The position numbers and the translations under genes are program-made. From Desulfocurvus sp. (GTDB lineage: Bacteria; Desulfobacterota; Desulfovibrionia; Desulfovibrionales; Desulfovibrionaceae): a stretch of 64,000 nucleotides of DNA. The stretch covers positions 82,370 through 146,369 of the forward strand of contig JAIMKR010000002.1 of assembly GCA_020692325.1 (NCBI GenBank), given 5' to 3'. The notes below the pieces were generated by a model. It saw only the letters and a program-made list of their open reading frames with translations. It had not been told where the DNA came from and made no database searches. Of this stretch, positions 18,290 through 28,046 are shown one piece after another; the first letter of the stretch is position 1, and each line of letters begins with the position of its first letter.

Positions 18290-19486
18290 ATGGACAAGGA
18301 CACTGAGAGACCAGGGCACGAAAACGAGAGCCCAAACCCGTTGATGAAGATCCTTACCTTCAAGGCCGGCAACTTCACCTTCAGCCGTAAATACGACCGG
18401 CAGGCCGTACGCGAAAATTTAGTGCATTTCGAAGGGTTATTTCAGGCGCTCAGGCAGCTGCCCATCCTCCCGAACCAGGCTGCCAGATTGGATACGGAGC
18501 TTGTGCGCCGATCCATCTTCGGCACCGCCGCCATCGAGGGCAATCCGCTCTCCGAGGAGCGCGTGGATGAACTGCTGGCCGAGCCGGCGGCTGAGTCCGG
18601 GACCGGCCTGCGGGAAAGGGCCGAGCAGGAGATCCTCAATTTGAAGCAGGCCTACGCGCGCTTCACCGTGCCCCCCAAGGACAAGAAGCGAGAGCCCCTG
18701 CGCGTGACCGAGGCGCTCATCCTGGAGATCAACCGCGTCATCACGGCGAACATCGCGAGCAACCAGCACACGCCCGGCCAGTACCGCAACATCAAGGTTG
18801 AGGTTGGCGACGGCGCGCACGGCGGCAAGTACACGCCGCCCAAGATCCTCGCGGATGTTAAAAAACTCATGGCGGCCTTTGTCGATTGGATCAACTCCGA
18901 AGCAGTGGTGCGCGAGGGCGCGCTCATCCGCGCGGCCCTGGCGCATTACCACCTTGGCCTCATCCATCCATTCGGCGACGGCAACGGCCGCACCGCACGG
19001 CTTCTGGAGGCCGCCATTCTCATTCAGGAAGGCTACAAGTATGTGCCCGCCGTCCTCTCCAATCATTATTACCAGAGCATGGACGACTACTACATCGCCT
19101 TCCGTGAAACCGAACACGCCAAGGACGGCGGCGTGACTCCTTTTTTAGTCTTCTTCGCCCGCATGCTTCTGAAGTCCGTACAGGACGTGCAGGAGCGCGT
19201 GCACACGTTCATCCGTCTGCTGGCCCTGCGGGACTACTACCGTTTTTGCCTGGAGCAGCGTGACATCACTCGCCGCCAGCACGATCTGCTGCAACTGCTT
19301 CTGACGCCGAGCGGCAAGGAATTCACCCTGCGCGACCTGCTGCTCGATCCGCTCTTCGCCCCCCTTTACCGCCGCGTGTCCGAAAAAACCGCACGCCGCG
19401 ATCTGGAGCGTTTGACGGAACATAAGCTCCTGCTGCGCAACGACCAGAAGCGCTACTTCGCCAACCCCTTCGCCCTGGGCGATTAG
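18290..19486 (+). CDS. Fic-domain protein with N-terminal inhibitory motif and C-terminal winged helix
   Basis: A 398-residue Fic-family protein. Such enzymes usually transfer AMP to hydroxyl side chains of target proteins. The active-site loop HPFGDGNGRTAR (residues 226-237) is complete, and the inhibitory (S/T)xxxE(G/N) motif is present as TAAIEG (79-84), so this is a self-inhibited class II Fic. The last 80 residues look like a winged helix. ATG 18290 is chosen because residues upstream come from a repetitive AATGTTGCCC stretch; starts at 18206 (TTG) and 18215 are possible. The upstream 150 bp are much more AT-rich than the surroundings and the gene sits between direct repeats, suggesting transfer. 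No antitoxin partner is adjacent. Confidence 0.88.
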   Translation: MDKDTERPGHENESPNPLMKILTFKAGNFTFSRKYDRQAVRENLVHFEGLFQALRQLPILPNQAARLDTELVRRSIFGTAAIEGNPLSEERVDELLAEPAAESGTGLRERAEQEILNLKQAYARFTVPPKDKKREPLRVTEALILEINRVITANIASNQHTPGQYRNIKVEVGDGAHGGKYTPPKILADVKKLMAAFVDWINSEAVVREGALIRAALAHYHLGLIHPFGDGNGRTARLLEAAILIQEGYKYVPAVLSNHYYQSMDDYYIAFRETEHAKDGGVTPFLVFFARMLLKSVQDVQERVHTFIRLLALRDYYRFCLEQRDITRRQHDLLQLLLTPSGKEFTLRDLLLDPLFAPLYRRVSEKTARRDLERLTEHKLLLRNDQKRYFANPFALGD

Positions 19487-19499
19487 GCAAGCGCCCCGA

Positions 19500-19737
19500 C
19501 CTCGTGCCGGCAAAAACGCCTCCGGGGGCCGGGGCGCTTCGCGCTCCCCGAACCCCTGCGTATTGGGGACGGCGTGTCTTTTCCCCTTACCAGGGTTCCA
19601 AGGGGCAGGCTGCCCATTGGTCTGCGGAGCATGTCCACCCACCACTACGTTGTGGGAATCACGCGCGACTCAAAATTGTGCCGGTAAGAATGCCTCCGGC
19701 GGCCGGGGCGTTTCGCGCTCCCCGGCCCCCTGCGTAT
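19500..19737 (-). repeat. Dispersed repeat C, copies 2 and 3 (right flank of Fic gene)
   Basis: Copy 2 (19500-19637) resembles 17968-18105 with scattered differences. Copy 3 (19667-19737) is a partial copy almost identical to 17958-18028 (one mismatch over 71 bases). Both lie in the same orientation as the left copy, so the Fic gene is bracketed by direct repeats. Confidence 0.75.
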
Positions 19738-19871
19738 AGAAAACCATGGCATTCCATTGATGGAATTCCAAGAGGCCTCTAAAAATCCGAAGGACACCCT
19801 TAACCGGTGAAGCTCTTCACGCACCAACACGTGCGCGGCACTCAAGCCGGCAGACATCAGACAGGCAAAGG

Positions 19872-19910
19872 GCAAAAGAAAAGGGCCGAATCCTTTCGGA
19901 TTCGGCCCTG
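19872..19910 (-). terminator. Terminator of the tRNA-Val/tRNA-Asp unit
   Basis: A perfect 11-bp stem around TTTC (GGGCCGAATCC with GGATTCGGCCC), followed on the minus strand by a T-rich tail (CTTTTCTTTT). Confidence 0.85.
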
Positions 19911-19917
19911 GCAGTGC

Positions 19918-19994
19918 TGGCGGAGCGGACGAGACTTGAACTCGTGGCCTCCGACGTGACAGGCCGGCGTTATAACCAGCTTAACTACCGCTCC
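19918..19994 (-). tRNA. tRNA-Asp(GTC)
   Basis: A 77-base cloverleaf. Acceptor GGAGCGG pairs with CCGCTCC, the anticodon loop is CTGTCAC giving GTC, the T-loop is TTCAAGT, and CCA is encoded. Confidence 0.95.
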
Positions 19995-20008
19995 GCACTG
20001 TATAATCG

Positions 20009-20084
20009 TGGTAGGCGGAACAGGGCTCGAACCTGTGACCTCCGGCTTGTAAGGCCGATGCTCTTCCAGCTGAGCTATCCGCCC
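20009..20084 (-). tRNA. tRNA-Val(TAC)
   Basis: A 76-base cloverleaf. Acceptor GGGCGGA pairs with TCCGCCT with one G-T pair, the anticodon loop is CTTACAA giving TAC, the T-loop is TTCGAGC, and CCA is encoded. It lies 14 bp upstream of tRNA-Asp in the same transcript. Confidence 0.95.
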
Positions 20085-20167
20085 GGAGTTCCTCGAGCGC
20101 CCTGTTGGAATGCGCCGGGATGCTGTTCCCTTTCGCGCTTTCTTTGGCTGCCCGCCACGGAGAAATT

Positions 20168-20196
20168 ACTTTGCCACCAACCCGCGCGTCTGTCAA
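20168..20196 (-). promoter_or_regulatory. Likely promoter of the tRNA-Val/Asp unit
   Basis: On the minus strand: TTGACA (20191-20196), 17-bp spacer, CAAAGT (20168-20173), about 80 bases upstream of tRNA-Val. Confidence 0.55.
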
Positions 20197-20272
20197 AGGA
20201 TTTTTGCAAAAACTTTAAAAAACTTGCGCGTGGCGAACGTCGAAAATCAGTAACAGGCTGAAATAACACATT

Positions 20273-21622
20273 TCAGCGATCAGACCACAGCAACCGGCGT
20301 CCCTTGCGGGTAAGCCAACCGAGCGGCAGGTCCCGGAAATACAAACCGACGAGTCCGGTTCCGATGTCCTTCCGCCCCTTGCCGGGCCTGCCGGCGGCCT
20401 CGGGCGCGGCGAGACTGCGTCCGGCGAGCAGATCGAGAATGATCTCGGGTTCGTCCACATTCAGACGGGCTGCGGCGGGCAGGCTGTCCGCCGGGGGCAT
20501 GAGGCAGCGCGCCCGCGCGGCAACGGCGAAGCGTCCGGGCTGCGCCTGACCAAGATAGAACCCCTGCCAACGCTGGCCATCCGCGCCCAGACCGGCCCGG
20601 GAGCAGAGGTCGAGCGCCCGCTCATGGAGGAAATAGGCCTTGCCGGCGAACTCCCGCACCTCGCCCGGAGGCAGGGCGGTGAAGTCGGGCCCGGCGGATC
20701 CGGCCTCGGCGAACTCACGCGTGGAGAGGACCCGGCCAGCCAGACGGGAGGCGGGGACGTCTTTCGTAACCTCCGGCGCGGCTGCGGCGTCCTTAATGAA
20801 GCGAGCCAGAAAAAAACCCTGACCGCCGCCCGATTCATGACCATCGCCTTGATCCTGGCGCCCCACGCGCAGAACGCCATCGAGCCCCTCCAGGGCCAGC
20901 GGCGCGGAAGTGAAGCCCTCCGGCGCGGGCAGGGGATCGAGGGTGAACGGCAGGGTGGCCAGCGCCCAGGCTGCCTGTTCCTCGTTCTCGGCCACGTTGG
21001 TGGTGCAGGTGGAGTACATGAGCCTCCCGCCGGGCTTGAGCAGACGCACGGCCGCCGCCAACAGCAGGCGTTGCAGACGCGCGAGTGTGCCAGCCTTTTC
21101 GGGCGTCCAGACATCGAATACGCGGGGATTCTTGTCCACGGTGCCCCAGCCGCTGCATGGCGGGTCCAGCAGGATGGCGTCGAACACGCCATCGGCGAGC
21201 GCGAGTTCCTGGCTCTCCACCCCGATGGTGGCCGTGTTCGTCGCCCCGGTGCGGCGCAGGTTCTGCCGCAACGTGGCCAAGCGCTCCCGCGAGGCCTCCG
21301 CCGCCAGGACGAAGCCGTCGGGGCCGGTCAAACCAGCCAGGATGCCGGTCTTGCCGCCGGGGCTGGCGCACATGTCCAGGCACACGTCGCCCGAACGAGC
21401 TCCGAGCAGCGCCGGCGGCAGCATGGACGAGCGGTCCTGGATGTAGATAAGCCCGAAGGATGCCGCCAGCGACGCCCCCAGGGGGAACGGCTCGGCGGTG
21501 AGCCGACGCGCGGCGGCGAAAAACGGCTCCACCTCGAAGGCGAAACCCTGAGCCTCCAAAAGGGCCTCCACGAGCGGACGTTGCGCGGCCAAAGTGGTGA
21601 TGCGAAATGTGCGCTGCTGCAT
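20273..21622 (-). CDS. NOL1/NOP2/Sun-family RNA m5C methyltransferase
   Basis: A 449-residue SAM-dependent cytosine-5 RNA methyltransferase of the RsmB/RsmF group. The SAM site MCASPGGKTG and the two catalytic cysteines (DPPCSG and YSTCTTN) are intact. The C-terminal third resembles the RsmF accessory domain, so 16S rRNA is the likely substrate. The ATG at 21622 has a poor Shine-Dalgarno, and an upstream TTG at 21658 is possible. It is divergent from the exported protein that follows. Confidence 0.85.
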   Translation of the reverse strand: MQQRTFRITTLAAQRPLVEALLEAQGFAFEVEPFFAAARRLTAEPFPLGASLAASFGLIYIQDRSSMLPPALLGARSGDVCLDMCASPGGKTGILAGLTGPDGFVLAAEASRERLATLRQNLRRTGATNTATIGVESQELALADGVFDAILLDPPCSGWGTVDKNPRVFDVWTPEKAGTLARLQRLLLAAAVRLLKPGGRLMYSTCTTNVAENEEQAAWALATLPFTLDPLPAPEGFTSAPLALEGLDGVLRVGRQDQGDGHESGGGQGFFLARFIKDAAAAPEVTKDVPASRLAGRVLSTREFAEAGSAGPDFTALPPGEVREFAGKAYFLHERALDLCSRAGLGADGQRWQGFYLGQAQPGRFAVAARARCLMPPADSLPAAARLNVDEPEIILDLLAGRSLAAPEAAGRPGKGRKDIGTGLVGLYFRDLPLGWLTRKGRRLLWSDR

Positions 21623-21786
21623 GGGTAGCCCATACCCCGGCGGCGGCCGGCTTGGCAACGCGCGGGGCGAAGGCGGCCCGGAGGTTTGCTTTGCAAGGCG
21701 CCGACGTTGATGCTATTGAGGCGGCCATGCGACGGGCTCCGTCGCGGGAAGAGCCAACCAACCGTCCCCCCCGAGGAGGATACGAA

Positions 21787-23469
21787 ATGCCCTTGAAACG
21801 CCTGTCCTTCCTGCTGGCCCTGTGCCTCGCCCTGGCGCTGCCGGGTCTGGCTCTGGCGCAGACGGCGCGCCCCTTCGCCGTTCTGCCGTTCAAGGTCAAC
21901 AGCTCCAAACTCCAATACCTGAGCAAGGGCGCGCAAGCCCCCGTGCGTAACCGGCTCACTTGGCTCGGCTACTTCGAGCCCATCGGCGACGACAAGATCG
22001 CCTCCCTGGGCGGCCGCACCCCCGCCACCCCGTCCGAGGCCAAGAGCATGATGGTCAGCCTCGGTGCGGAATTCATCGTCGTGGGCCAGCTCGACTTCTC
22101 CGACAGTGACAAGCAGGTGAACGTCAAGCTCACCATTTACGACCCCAAGGGCCAGACCTGGACCAAGTCCTCGCAGGTGCCCATCGAGGGGCTGCTGCCC
22201 GCCCTGGAGCGTCTAAGCGGCGACGCCAAGGCCCAGGTCTTCAAGCGCCCCGGCGAGGACCTCAAGAGCGCCGAGCGCAAGGAGGCCAAGACCGCCCCCT
22301 CGGACAAGATGCCCACCCCGCGCAACGCCGACTTCCTCGCGGGCGAGGGCGAGGCCCCACTCGGTCCCGCCGGCGGCCCCGTGATGAACCCGCAGTTCCG
22401 CTATGAGGGCGGCGCGCAGACCCCCGGCCGGTGGCAGAGCCAAAGCCTGCGCTTCGGTTCCACGGGCATGGTGGTGGGCGACTTCGTGGGCGACAAGAAG
22501 AACCGCGTCATCGTGGCCGAGGAAAACACCCTGCACGCCTACGAATTCTACCGCAACACCCTCAAGCCCATCGGCGACTACAAGCTCGGCATGCGTTTCA
22601 AGCTATTGCGCATCAGCCTGTACGACATGGACCGCGACGGCAAGGATGAGATCATCGTCTCCGGCCTGGAGGATCCCGAGGGCAACGCCGAACCGCGTAC
22701 CTACGTTTTCAACTTCGCCGGCGGCAAGTTTACGGAATTCATGAAGCCGCAGAAAATGTACCTCTCCGTCGTGCGCACCCCGCCCACGTACATGCCCACC
22801 CTCTTGGGACAGAAGAAGGGCAACCACGGTCCCTTCGACGAGTTCGGCCCCAGCGAGATGTACTATCAGAACGGCAGCTTGCAGGCCGTGCGCCGCCTCA
22901 ACCTGCCCAAGGGCGGCAACCTGTTCAACTTGGTCTACCTGCCCGACGGCAACAGCTTCAAGCTCGTCATGCTCAACGACTACGACTACATGAAGGTCTT
23001 CTCCTCCGACCTGGATCCCCAGTTCGCGCAGGATGAAGGCTACAATAGCTCGAACAACTACATCATCATCGACGAGCGTCTGCCGGGCATGGACGGCGGT
23101 GCCCGCGACACGGGCGTGGAGGACTTCTACTACGTGCCCATCCGCATGCTGCCGGTCAGCTTCGACAATTCCGGAAAATTCGAGCTGCTGGCCAACAAGG
23201 ACATCTCCGTTGCCGCGCAGATCTTCAAGAAGTTCCGCCACTTCTCCCAGGGTGAGGTGCACTCCCTGTTCTGGGACGGCGTGGGCATGAGCTTGGCCTG
23301 GAAGACCCGCCGCATCAAGGGAACCGTGGTCGATCTGGCCGTCGCCGACCTCAAGAACGACGGTTCGCAGCAGCTCGTCGTTTGCGTGAACAGCTACACC
23401 GGGGCCGTCGGCGCCAGCGCCGAAAAGACCGTCGTGATCGCTTACGACCTGAACGCGACAAGCAAGTAA
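21787..23469 (+). CDS. Exported FG-GAP/VCBS-like repeat protein
   Basis: A 560-residue exported protein. GAGGAGG sits seven bases before the ATG and residues 1-25 are a Sec signal ending ALAQ. Residues about 28-150 resemble a TolB-N/CsgG-like fold (FAVLPFKVNS, LGAEFIVVGQL). The rest contains integrin-like calcium-loop repeats (DMDRDGKDEIIVSG, DLKNDGSQQLVV) typical of beta-propellers. Role unknown; a periplasmic scaffold is plausible. A GC-rich hairpin follows. Confidence 0.7.
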   Translation: MPLKRLSFLLALCLALALPGLALAQTARPFAVLPFKVNSSKLQYLSKGAQAPVRNRLTWLGYFEPIGDDKIASLGGRTPATPSEAKSMMVSLGAEFIVVGQLDFSDSDKQVNVKLTIYDPKGQTWTKSSQVPIEGLLPALERLSGDAKAQVFKRPGEDLKSAERKEAKTAPSDKMPTPRNADFLAGEGEAPLGPAGGPVMNPQFRYEGGAQTPGRWQSQSLRFGSTGMVVGDFVGDKKNRVIVAEENTLHAYEFYRNTLKPIGDYKLGMRFKLLRISLYDMDRDGKDEIIVSGLEDPEGNAEPRTYVFNFAGGKFTEFMKPQKMYLSVVRTPPTYMPTLLGQKKGNHGPFDEFGPSEMYYQNGSLQAVRRLNLPKGGNLFNLVYLPDGNSFKLVMLNDYDYMKVFSSDLDPQFAQDEGYNSSNNYIIIDERLPGMDGGARDTGVEDFYYVPIRMLPVSFDNSGKFELLANKDISVAAQIFKKFRHFSQGEVHSLFWDGVGMSLAWKTRRIKGTVVDLAVADLKNDGSQQLVVCVNSYTGAVGASAEKTVVIAYDLNATSK

Positions 23470-23474
23470 TCCAC

Positions 23475-23506
23475 GCGGGGGTCGGCCCGATCCGACCGGC
23501 CCCCGC
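23475..23506 (+). terminator. GC-rich hairpin after the FG-GAP-like gene
   Basis: GCGGGGG pairs with CCCCCGC and encloses an additional TCGG/CCGA stem, followed by a C-rich run. Confidence 0.5.
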
Positions 23507-23540
23507 TATTCCCCCCCCTCGCCCCCCCACAAGGCCCGCC

Positions 23541-24740
23541 ATGTCGCATCCGCACAGCCGCGCCTCCGCCGCATCCACCGCATCCACCGCATCCGGCCGA
23601 TCCGGTTCCCCATCGAAAGGAACCGAGACGGGGAAATCAGCTGCCGAGCAGCCGGCCGCCAGCGAACACGCGCCCATCCAGGCGGAAGCGAACCACGTCC
23701 TTCCCTCCGAAGGAGTTGACGCCCCCCTCCGGCAACGGATGCGGCCCCTCACCGTCCGACCGGAGGAGGCCGGCCAGAAGCTGCTGCAATTTCTGCTGCG
23801 CCGCTTCGACGGACGCGTGCCGGGCTCGGCGCTTTTACGCGCCATCCGCACCGGCCAGGTGCGCGTGGACGGCGGCCGCAAGAAACCCTTCTTTCGCCTG
23901 AGCGCCGGCCAGGAGGTGCGGGTGCCGCCGCTGGACGTCCCACGTTCCGACGCGGCGGCATCGTCTGACGAGCGCGACGCGCCCGCGAGCGACGCCGCGA
24001 CGCCGGGCCTGGACATTCTGTTTGAGAACGACGGCTGCGTTGCGGTGCGCAAGCCGGCCGGCTTGTGCTCCCACGCGGGCACGCGCCACCGCGATTCCGT
24101 AGCCGACAGGCTGCGCGTCATGTACGCTGGCGCGGCCTTCGTCCCTGTACTGACGCATCGTCTGGACAAGGACACCTCGGGTATACTGCTGGCGGCCAAG
24201 ACCTACGCGGAACTGCGACGGCTCAACGAACTCTTCGCCACGCGCGGGGTGCGCAAGACCTATCTCGCCTGGGTGGACGGAGTATGGCCGCACGAGGAGC
24301 CCTTGCTCATGGAGGACGAACTCGCGCGGCTGGACTTGGCGGACGGCGCGACCGACCGGCGCAAGACGCGCCGCGCCGCCGAGGGCGATGCCGGCAAACC
24401 CGCCCGGGCCGAGGCCAGACCGCTTCTGCGCAAGCGTTCGGCCACACTGCTGTTGGTGCGGCTGCTCACCGGCCGCACGCACCAGATCCGCGCGCAACTC
24501 TCCCTGCGCGGATACCCGGTCATCAGCGACGCGGTCTACGGCCGCAAGGTGCGCGGCGTGCCCATGTTGCTGCACGCCCTGTGTCTGCGCCTGCCCGAGG
24601 GCGCCCTCTTCGCCGAGCCCGACTGGACCGGCCCCTTCGCCCTGCCGGGAAAACTCGCGGCCTCCCTCCGGGCCGAGCTGGCCCCCATGGGCCCGCCTTC
24701 GGAAGGAATGCCCCCAAGCAAATCCACGGCGCGCACGTAA
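23541..24740 (+). CDS. RluA-family 23S rRNA pseudouridine synthase
   Basis: A 399-residue RluA/RluC-type enzyme. An S4 RNA-binding domain (about 70-135) precedes the catalytic domain with signature HRLDKDTSGILL, where Asp is the nucleophile, and TGRTHQIRAQL. The first 65 residues are a low-complexity Ser/Ala/Thr stretch absent from typical members. The ATG at 23541 has AAGG six bases upstream, but the true start could be at the internal Met near 23739. It is more likely to act on rRNA than tRNA. Confidence 0.85.
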   Translation: MSHPHSRASAASTASTASGRSGSPSKGTETGKSAAEQPAASEHAPIQAEANHVLPSEGVDAPLRQRMRPLTVRPEEAGQKLLQFLLRRFDGRVPGSALLRAIRTGQVRVDGGRKKPFFRLSAGQEVRVPPLDVPRSDAAASSDERDAPASDAATPGLDILFENDGCVAVRKPAGLCSHAGTRHRDSVADRLRVMYAGAAFVPVLTHRLDKDTSGILLAAKTYAELRRLNELFATRGVRKTYLAWVDGVWPHEEPLLMEDELARLDLADGATDRRKTRRAAEGDAGKPARAEARPLLRKRSATLLLVRLLTGRTHQIRAQLSLRGYPVISDAVYGRKVRGVPMLLHALCLRLPEGALFAEPDWTGPFALPGKLAASLRAELAPMGPPSEGMPPSKSTART

Positions 24741-24858
24741 CGCCGCAGCCAACGCGAGCCGCCCGGCTTAGACGCCCTGGCCTCGATTTTGCTACACACT
24801 CGGCGAATGCGCCGCCCACCGTCGATATTCCGACACAGACACCCAAAAGGAGCGAGAC

Positions 24859-25410
24859 ATGCGCCGCGCCATTCTTCTGCTGTTTTTCCTCTCCGTGCTG
24901 CCTGGCTTGGCCGGCTGCGGCACCATCTACAAGGCCGCAGTGGACCAACGCGACATCGGCACCTTCGTTGACGACGGACGTATCGAATCCGCCGTGCGGG
25001 CCCGCTTCATCAACGACGATTCCGTGAAGCTGCGCGACCTCTCGGTGAATTCCTATCTGGGCACCGTGTACATAATCGGCGAGTTCGAGAGCGACACGCA
25101 GAAGATGCGCTCCATGCGGTTGGCCATGGAGGTCCCCGGCGTACGCCGCGTGACCATCGTGCCTTTTCCCAAGCGCGACGACCCCACCTGCGGCACCACC
25201 GACGACATCGCCCTTTACGCCAAAATCAAGAGTTCCCTCGTGGAGGACTCCAACATCTGGTCCACCCATGTGGACGTGAAGACCGTGCAGTGCAACGCCG
25301 TCATCCTGGGCATCGTGGACAGCCAGCGCGAGGCCGACACCATCTTCCGGCATGTGCGCGACACCGAGGGAGTGCGCGGCGTGCAAAATCTCATGAGGAT
25401 CAGCAGGTGA
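24859..25410 (+). CDS. Lipoprotein with two BON domains
   Basis: A 183-residue outer-membrane-type lipoprotein: signal peptide with lipobox LAGC (cleavage before Cys20). Two BON domains follow (about 43-105 and 115-183). BON domains bind phospholipid or help stabilise the envelope, as in OsmY or DolP. AAGGAG precedes the ATG. The stop is 4 bp before the NlpC/P60 lipoprotein, so the two are likely co-transcribed. Confidence 0.88.
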   Translation: MRRAILLLFFLSVLPGLAGCGTIYKAAVDQRDIGTFVDDGRIESAVRARFINDDSVKLRDLSVNSYLGTVYIIGEFESDTQKMRSMRLAMEVPGVRRVTIVPFPKRDDPTCGTTDDIALYAKIKSSLVEDSNIWSTHVDVKTVQCNAVILGIVDSQREADTIFRHVRDTEGVRGVQNLMRISR

Positions 25411-25414
25411 CGCC

Positions 25415-25927
25415 ATGAACGGGAAAGACGTGACGCGATCCGCCAGCCGCGCCGCCCTGCCGCTCGCCCTCGCCCTGCTGCTGGGCCTGGGAGCCTGCGC
25501 CCCGGCGCACATACCGCAGCAGACCCTGCCGCCACTCACCGGCAACCAGAGTTCCATCGTCTCCGCCGCGCGGTCGCTCACGGGCGTGCGCTACCACTGG
25601 GGCGGCGACTCGCCCCGCACCGGCTTCGACTGCTCCGGTTTCACCTGGTGGACCTACAAACAGATCGGCGTGAACATTCCGCGCGTGTCGTCCGACCAGT
25701 ACGCCGCAGGCCAACCCGTGGGCCGGCAGGACATCCGTCCCGGCGACCTGGTGTTCTTCCGTCTGGGCGGCAACCCCAAGAATATGCACGTGGGCATCGC
25801 CACCGGACGCGACACCTTCATCCACAGTCCGAGTTCCGGCGGCTGCGTGCGCGAGGACTCCATGGACCTGCCCTACTGGCGTGAACGCTTCATCGGCGCG
25901 CGCCGCATGGTGCGGAGCGGCAGCTAG
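25415..25927 (+). CDS. NlpC/P60 peptidoglycan endopeptidase lipoprotein
   Basis: A 170-residue cysteine peptidase of the NlpC/P60 family, probably cutting peptide stems of peptidoglycan. A lipobox (LGAC) gives a membrane anchor. The catalytic Cys lies in GFDCSGFTWW, and His in MHVGIATG with a downstream FIHSPSS. It forms an apparent pair with the BON lipoprotein upstream. Confidence 0.92.
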   Translation: MNGKDVTRSASRAALPLALALLLGLGACAPAHIPQQTLPPLTGNQSSIVSAARSLTGVRYHWGGDSPRTGFDCSGFTWWTYKQIGVNIPRVSSDQYAAGQPVGRQDIRPGDLVFFRLGGNPKNMHVGIATGRDTFIHSPSSGGCVREDSMDLPYWRERFIGARRMVRSGS

Positions 25928-26258
25928 CAGGCCCAGGGCCCTCACCCGCCTCGTTATCGCGCGGGCATTCCCGCCATCGTCCCGCCCCCTCCATGCCGGA
26001 AGTGCTTGAAAGATTTCTTTCCGGCTGACGCACGCCACGAGGGCCCCGCACAGCCGGACAAGGAGCGCCCGCCCTGCCTCCCCTTCGGTCGAGGCGACCG
26101 CGTGTGGCTGTTCATGGACCGCATCACCCAGCCGGAGCTGTGGGCGCGCCCCCGGCGGAAGCCTTTCCCGGACCTTCCCCCCCCGATGGATTCGCGGGCG
26201 GGCTCTCCGCCGATGAAACGGCTTGCCCCGCGACGCGCTTTTCGGGTAGGCATGGAAC
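25928..26258. other. Gene-free stretch
   Basis: 331 bp between the NlpC/P60 gene and a sensor kinase. Open frames are present, as expected at this GC content, but none has a ribosome site or recognisable domain. No hairpin with T-tract seen. Confidence 0.5.
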
Positions 26259-27971
26259 ATGCCCACCTTCATGCCGCCATCCTCCGTCGGTTCAGCCCCC
26301 GACAAACGCCGGGACGACGCGCCGACGACGCGTCACCTGGACCTGCGGCTGTTGAGACGTCTGTTGCTCGTGGGGACGCTGTGCGTGGTGCTCGGGGCCG
26401 GCCTGTGCTCCTGGCTGGAGTATCGCGAGGCCCTGCGCCAAGTGGACGGCAACATGGCCGAAGTCATGCGCGGCGTGGCCGCTCCGCTGGCCAACAGCCT
26501 GTGGCGCGGCGACGTGGAACAGACAGCCCTGCTGCTGGAGGGACTACGCACCGCCCCGGACATCGCCTACTCCGCCGTGCTGGTGGACGGACGCGTCCTC
26601 GCCGAGCGGGGCCGGCGCAGAGCCTCCGGCGCGTTGACCAGCACAACGGCCATCGTGCGGCGACAGGGCGGGCGAACCCTGGGCGAACTGACGCTGCAAG
26701 TGGACCTCGCACCCTCGCGCCACAGGGCGCTCGTCGCAGCCCTGCTCTCGCTGGCCTTCAACGCCAGCATGGTCCTCATCATCGCCACGAGCGCAGTGAT
26801 CCTTGTGCGGTTCATGGTTTCGCGGCACCTCGCGGACATGGCCCGGCACTTCCGCGATCTGAACATGGACGCCCCCGTCGGGCCCGGAGGGAGCCTGCCG
26901 GCGCTGCGCCTGCGCCGCCGGCCGCAGGGTGACGAGCTGGACTCGCTGGCGCTGGCGGTGAACCGGATGCAGGAGGACCTCGCGCACTCCTACGCCAAGG
27001 CCCTGCTCGCCGAGCGCGAGGCCAAGAGCCAGGCGCGCTTCCCCGAGGAGAACCCGAATCCGGTGCTGCGCGTCTCCGACGAGGACGTGGTGACCTACGC
27101 CAACAAGGCCAGCGCGGGCTTCCTCGAGCATCTGCGCTGCGCGCTAGGCCGTCCCATTCCCGAACCCCAGGCGGAGATGCTGCGCACGGCCCGGCAAACC
27201 GGACAGGTGCTCACCTTCGACATCGAATACGACGACCGCGCCTACGCCTTCACCGTGCGCCCCGTGCCGGCCGAGGGCTACCTGAACCTCTACGGACTGG
27301 ATGTGACCGAACGCAAACGCGCCACCGACGCGCTGCGCCGCTCCCTGGCGGAAAAGGACATCCTGCTCAAGGAGATCCATCACCGCGTCAAGAACAACAT
27401 GCAGCTCATCAGCAGCCTGCTCTTCCTGCAAATGGAACGCGCCGCCCCGGCGGATCGCGAGACCCTGGAGGAGGGCCAGAAGCGCATTCAGACCATGGCC
27501 ATGGTGCACGAGGAACTGTACGCCTCGCCCGATCCGGCCTTCGTGGGCCTGAACGAGCTGATCCCCCGACTCGTCGAACGGGCGCTCTCCGGCGCGAACG
27601 CCCACGCGGTCTTCGATCTGGACGAGGCGCGCCTGCCGCTCACGCGCTCCGTCCCCTTCGGCCTGGCCCTCAACGAGCTGGTGATGAACGCGGCGCGTCA
27701 CGCCTTTGGCCACCAGCGTCCAGATGGACGCCCGGGCCAGCTTTCGGTCACGCTCAAGCACGACGGAACCGGCGGGCTGCTGCTCACGGTGGAGGACGAT
27801 GGTCCGGGCCTGCCGCCGGACTTCGATCCAGCGAACGCGGACACCTTGGGCATGGTTCTGCTGCGCAGTCTGGCAAACCAGCTGAACGCGGAACTCTCGG
27901 CGGGGAATGCGCCGGGCGGAGGGGCGAGCTTTCGTCTGGCGCTGCCGACGCGGACCATGACCGAAATCTAG
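26259..27971 (+). CDS. HisKA_2-type sensor histidine kinase, membrane-bound
   Basis: A 570-residue kinase. Two transmembrane helices (about 33-55 and 163-187) enclose a periplasmic sensor, followed by a HAMP-like segment, a PAS domain (about 255-350) and a HisKA_2 dimerisation box, [16 protein letters not shown], with the likely phospho-acceptor His374 or His375. The ATPase N box is [12 protein letters not shown] and the G1 box DDGPGLP. This kinase class often partners stand-alone response regulators, but none is adjacent. AUG 26259 is favoured; 26271 is possible. Confidence 0.85.
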   Translation: MPTFMPPSSVGSAPDKRRDDAPTTRHLDLRLLRRLLLVGTLCVVLGAGLCSWLEYREALRQVDGNMAEVMRGVAAPLANSLWRGDVEQTALLLEGLRTAPDIAYSAVLVDGRVLAERGRRRASGALTSTTAIVRRQGGRTLGELTLQVDLAPSRHRALVAALLSLAFNASMVLIIATSAVILVRFMVSRHLADMARHFRDLNMDAPVGPGGSLPALRLRRRPQGDELDSLALAVNRMQEDLAHSYAKALLAEREAKSQARFPEENPNPVLRVSDEDVVTYANKASAGFLEHLRCALGRPIPEPQAEMLRTARQTGQVLTFDIEYDDRAYAFTVRPVPAEGYLNLYGLDVTERKRATDALRRSLAEKDILLKEIHHRVKNNMQLISSLLFLQMERAAPADRETLEEGQKRIQTMAMVHEELYASPDPAFVGLNELIPRLVERALSGANAHAVFDLDEARLPLTRSVPFGLALNELVMNAARHAFGHQRPDGRPGQLSVTLKHDGTGGLLLTVEDDGPGLPPDFDPANADTLGMVLLRSLANQLNAELSAGNAPGGGASFRLALPTRTMTEI

Positions 27972-28046
27972 GCGACGACGGCATTGCCAAGGGGCGGCGG
28001 GCGGCCTACAACCGGGCCGCAGCAGCCGCGGCGAGGAGCCTTTCCC

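Noticed and set aside
19918-19994. tRNA-Asp as an attachment site for the Fic segment
   Set aside because: No second copy of the tRNA 3' end is visible near 17960 and there is no integrase gene; the flanking repeats do not resemble the tRNA.
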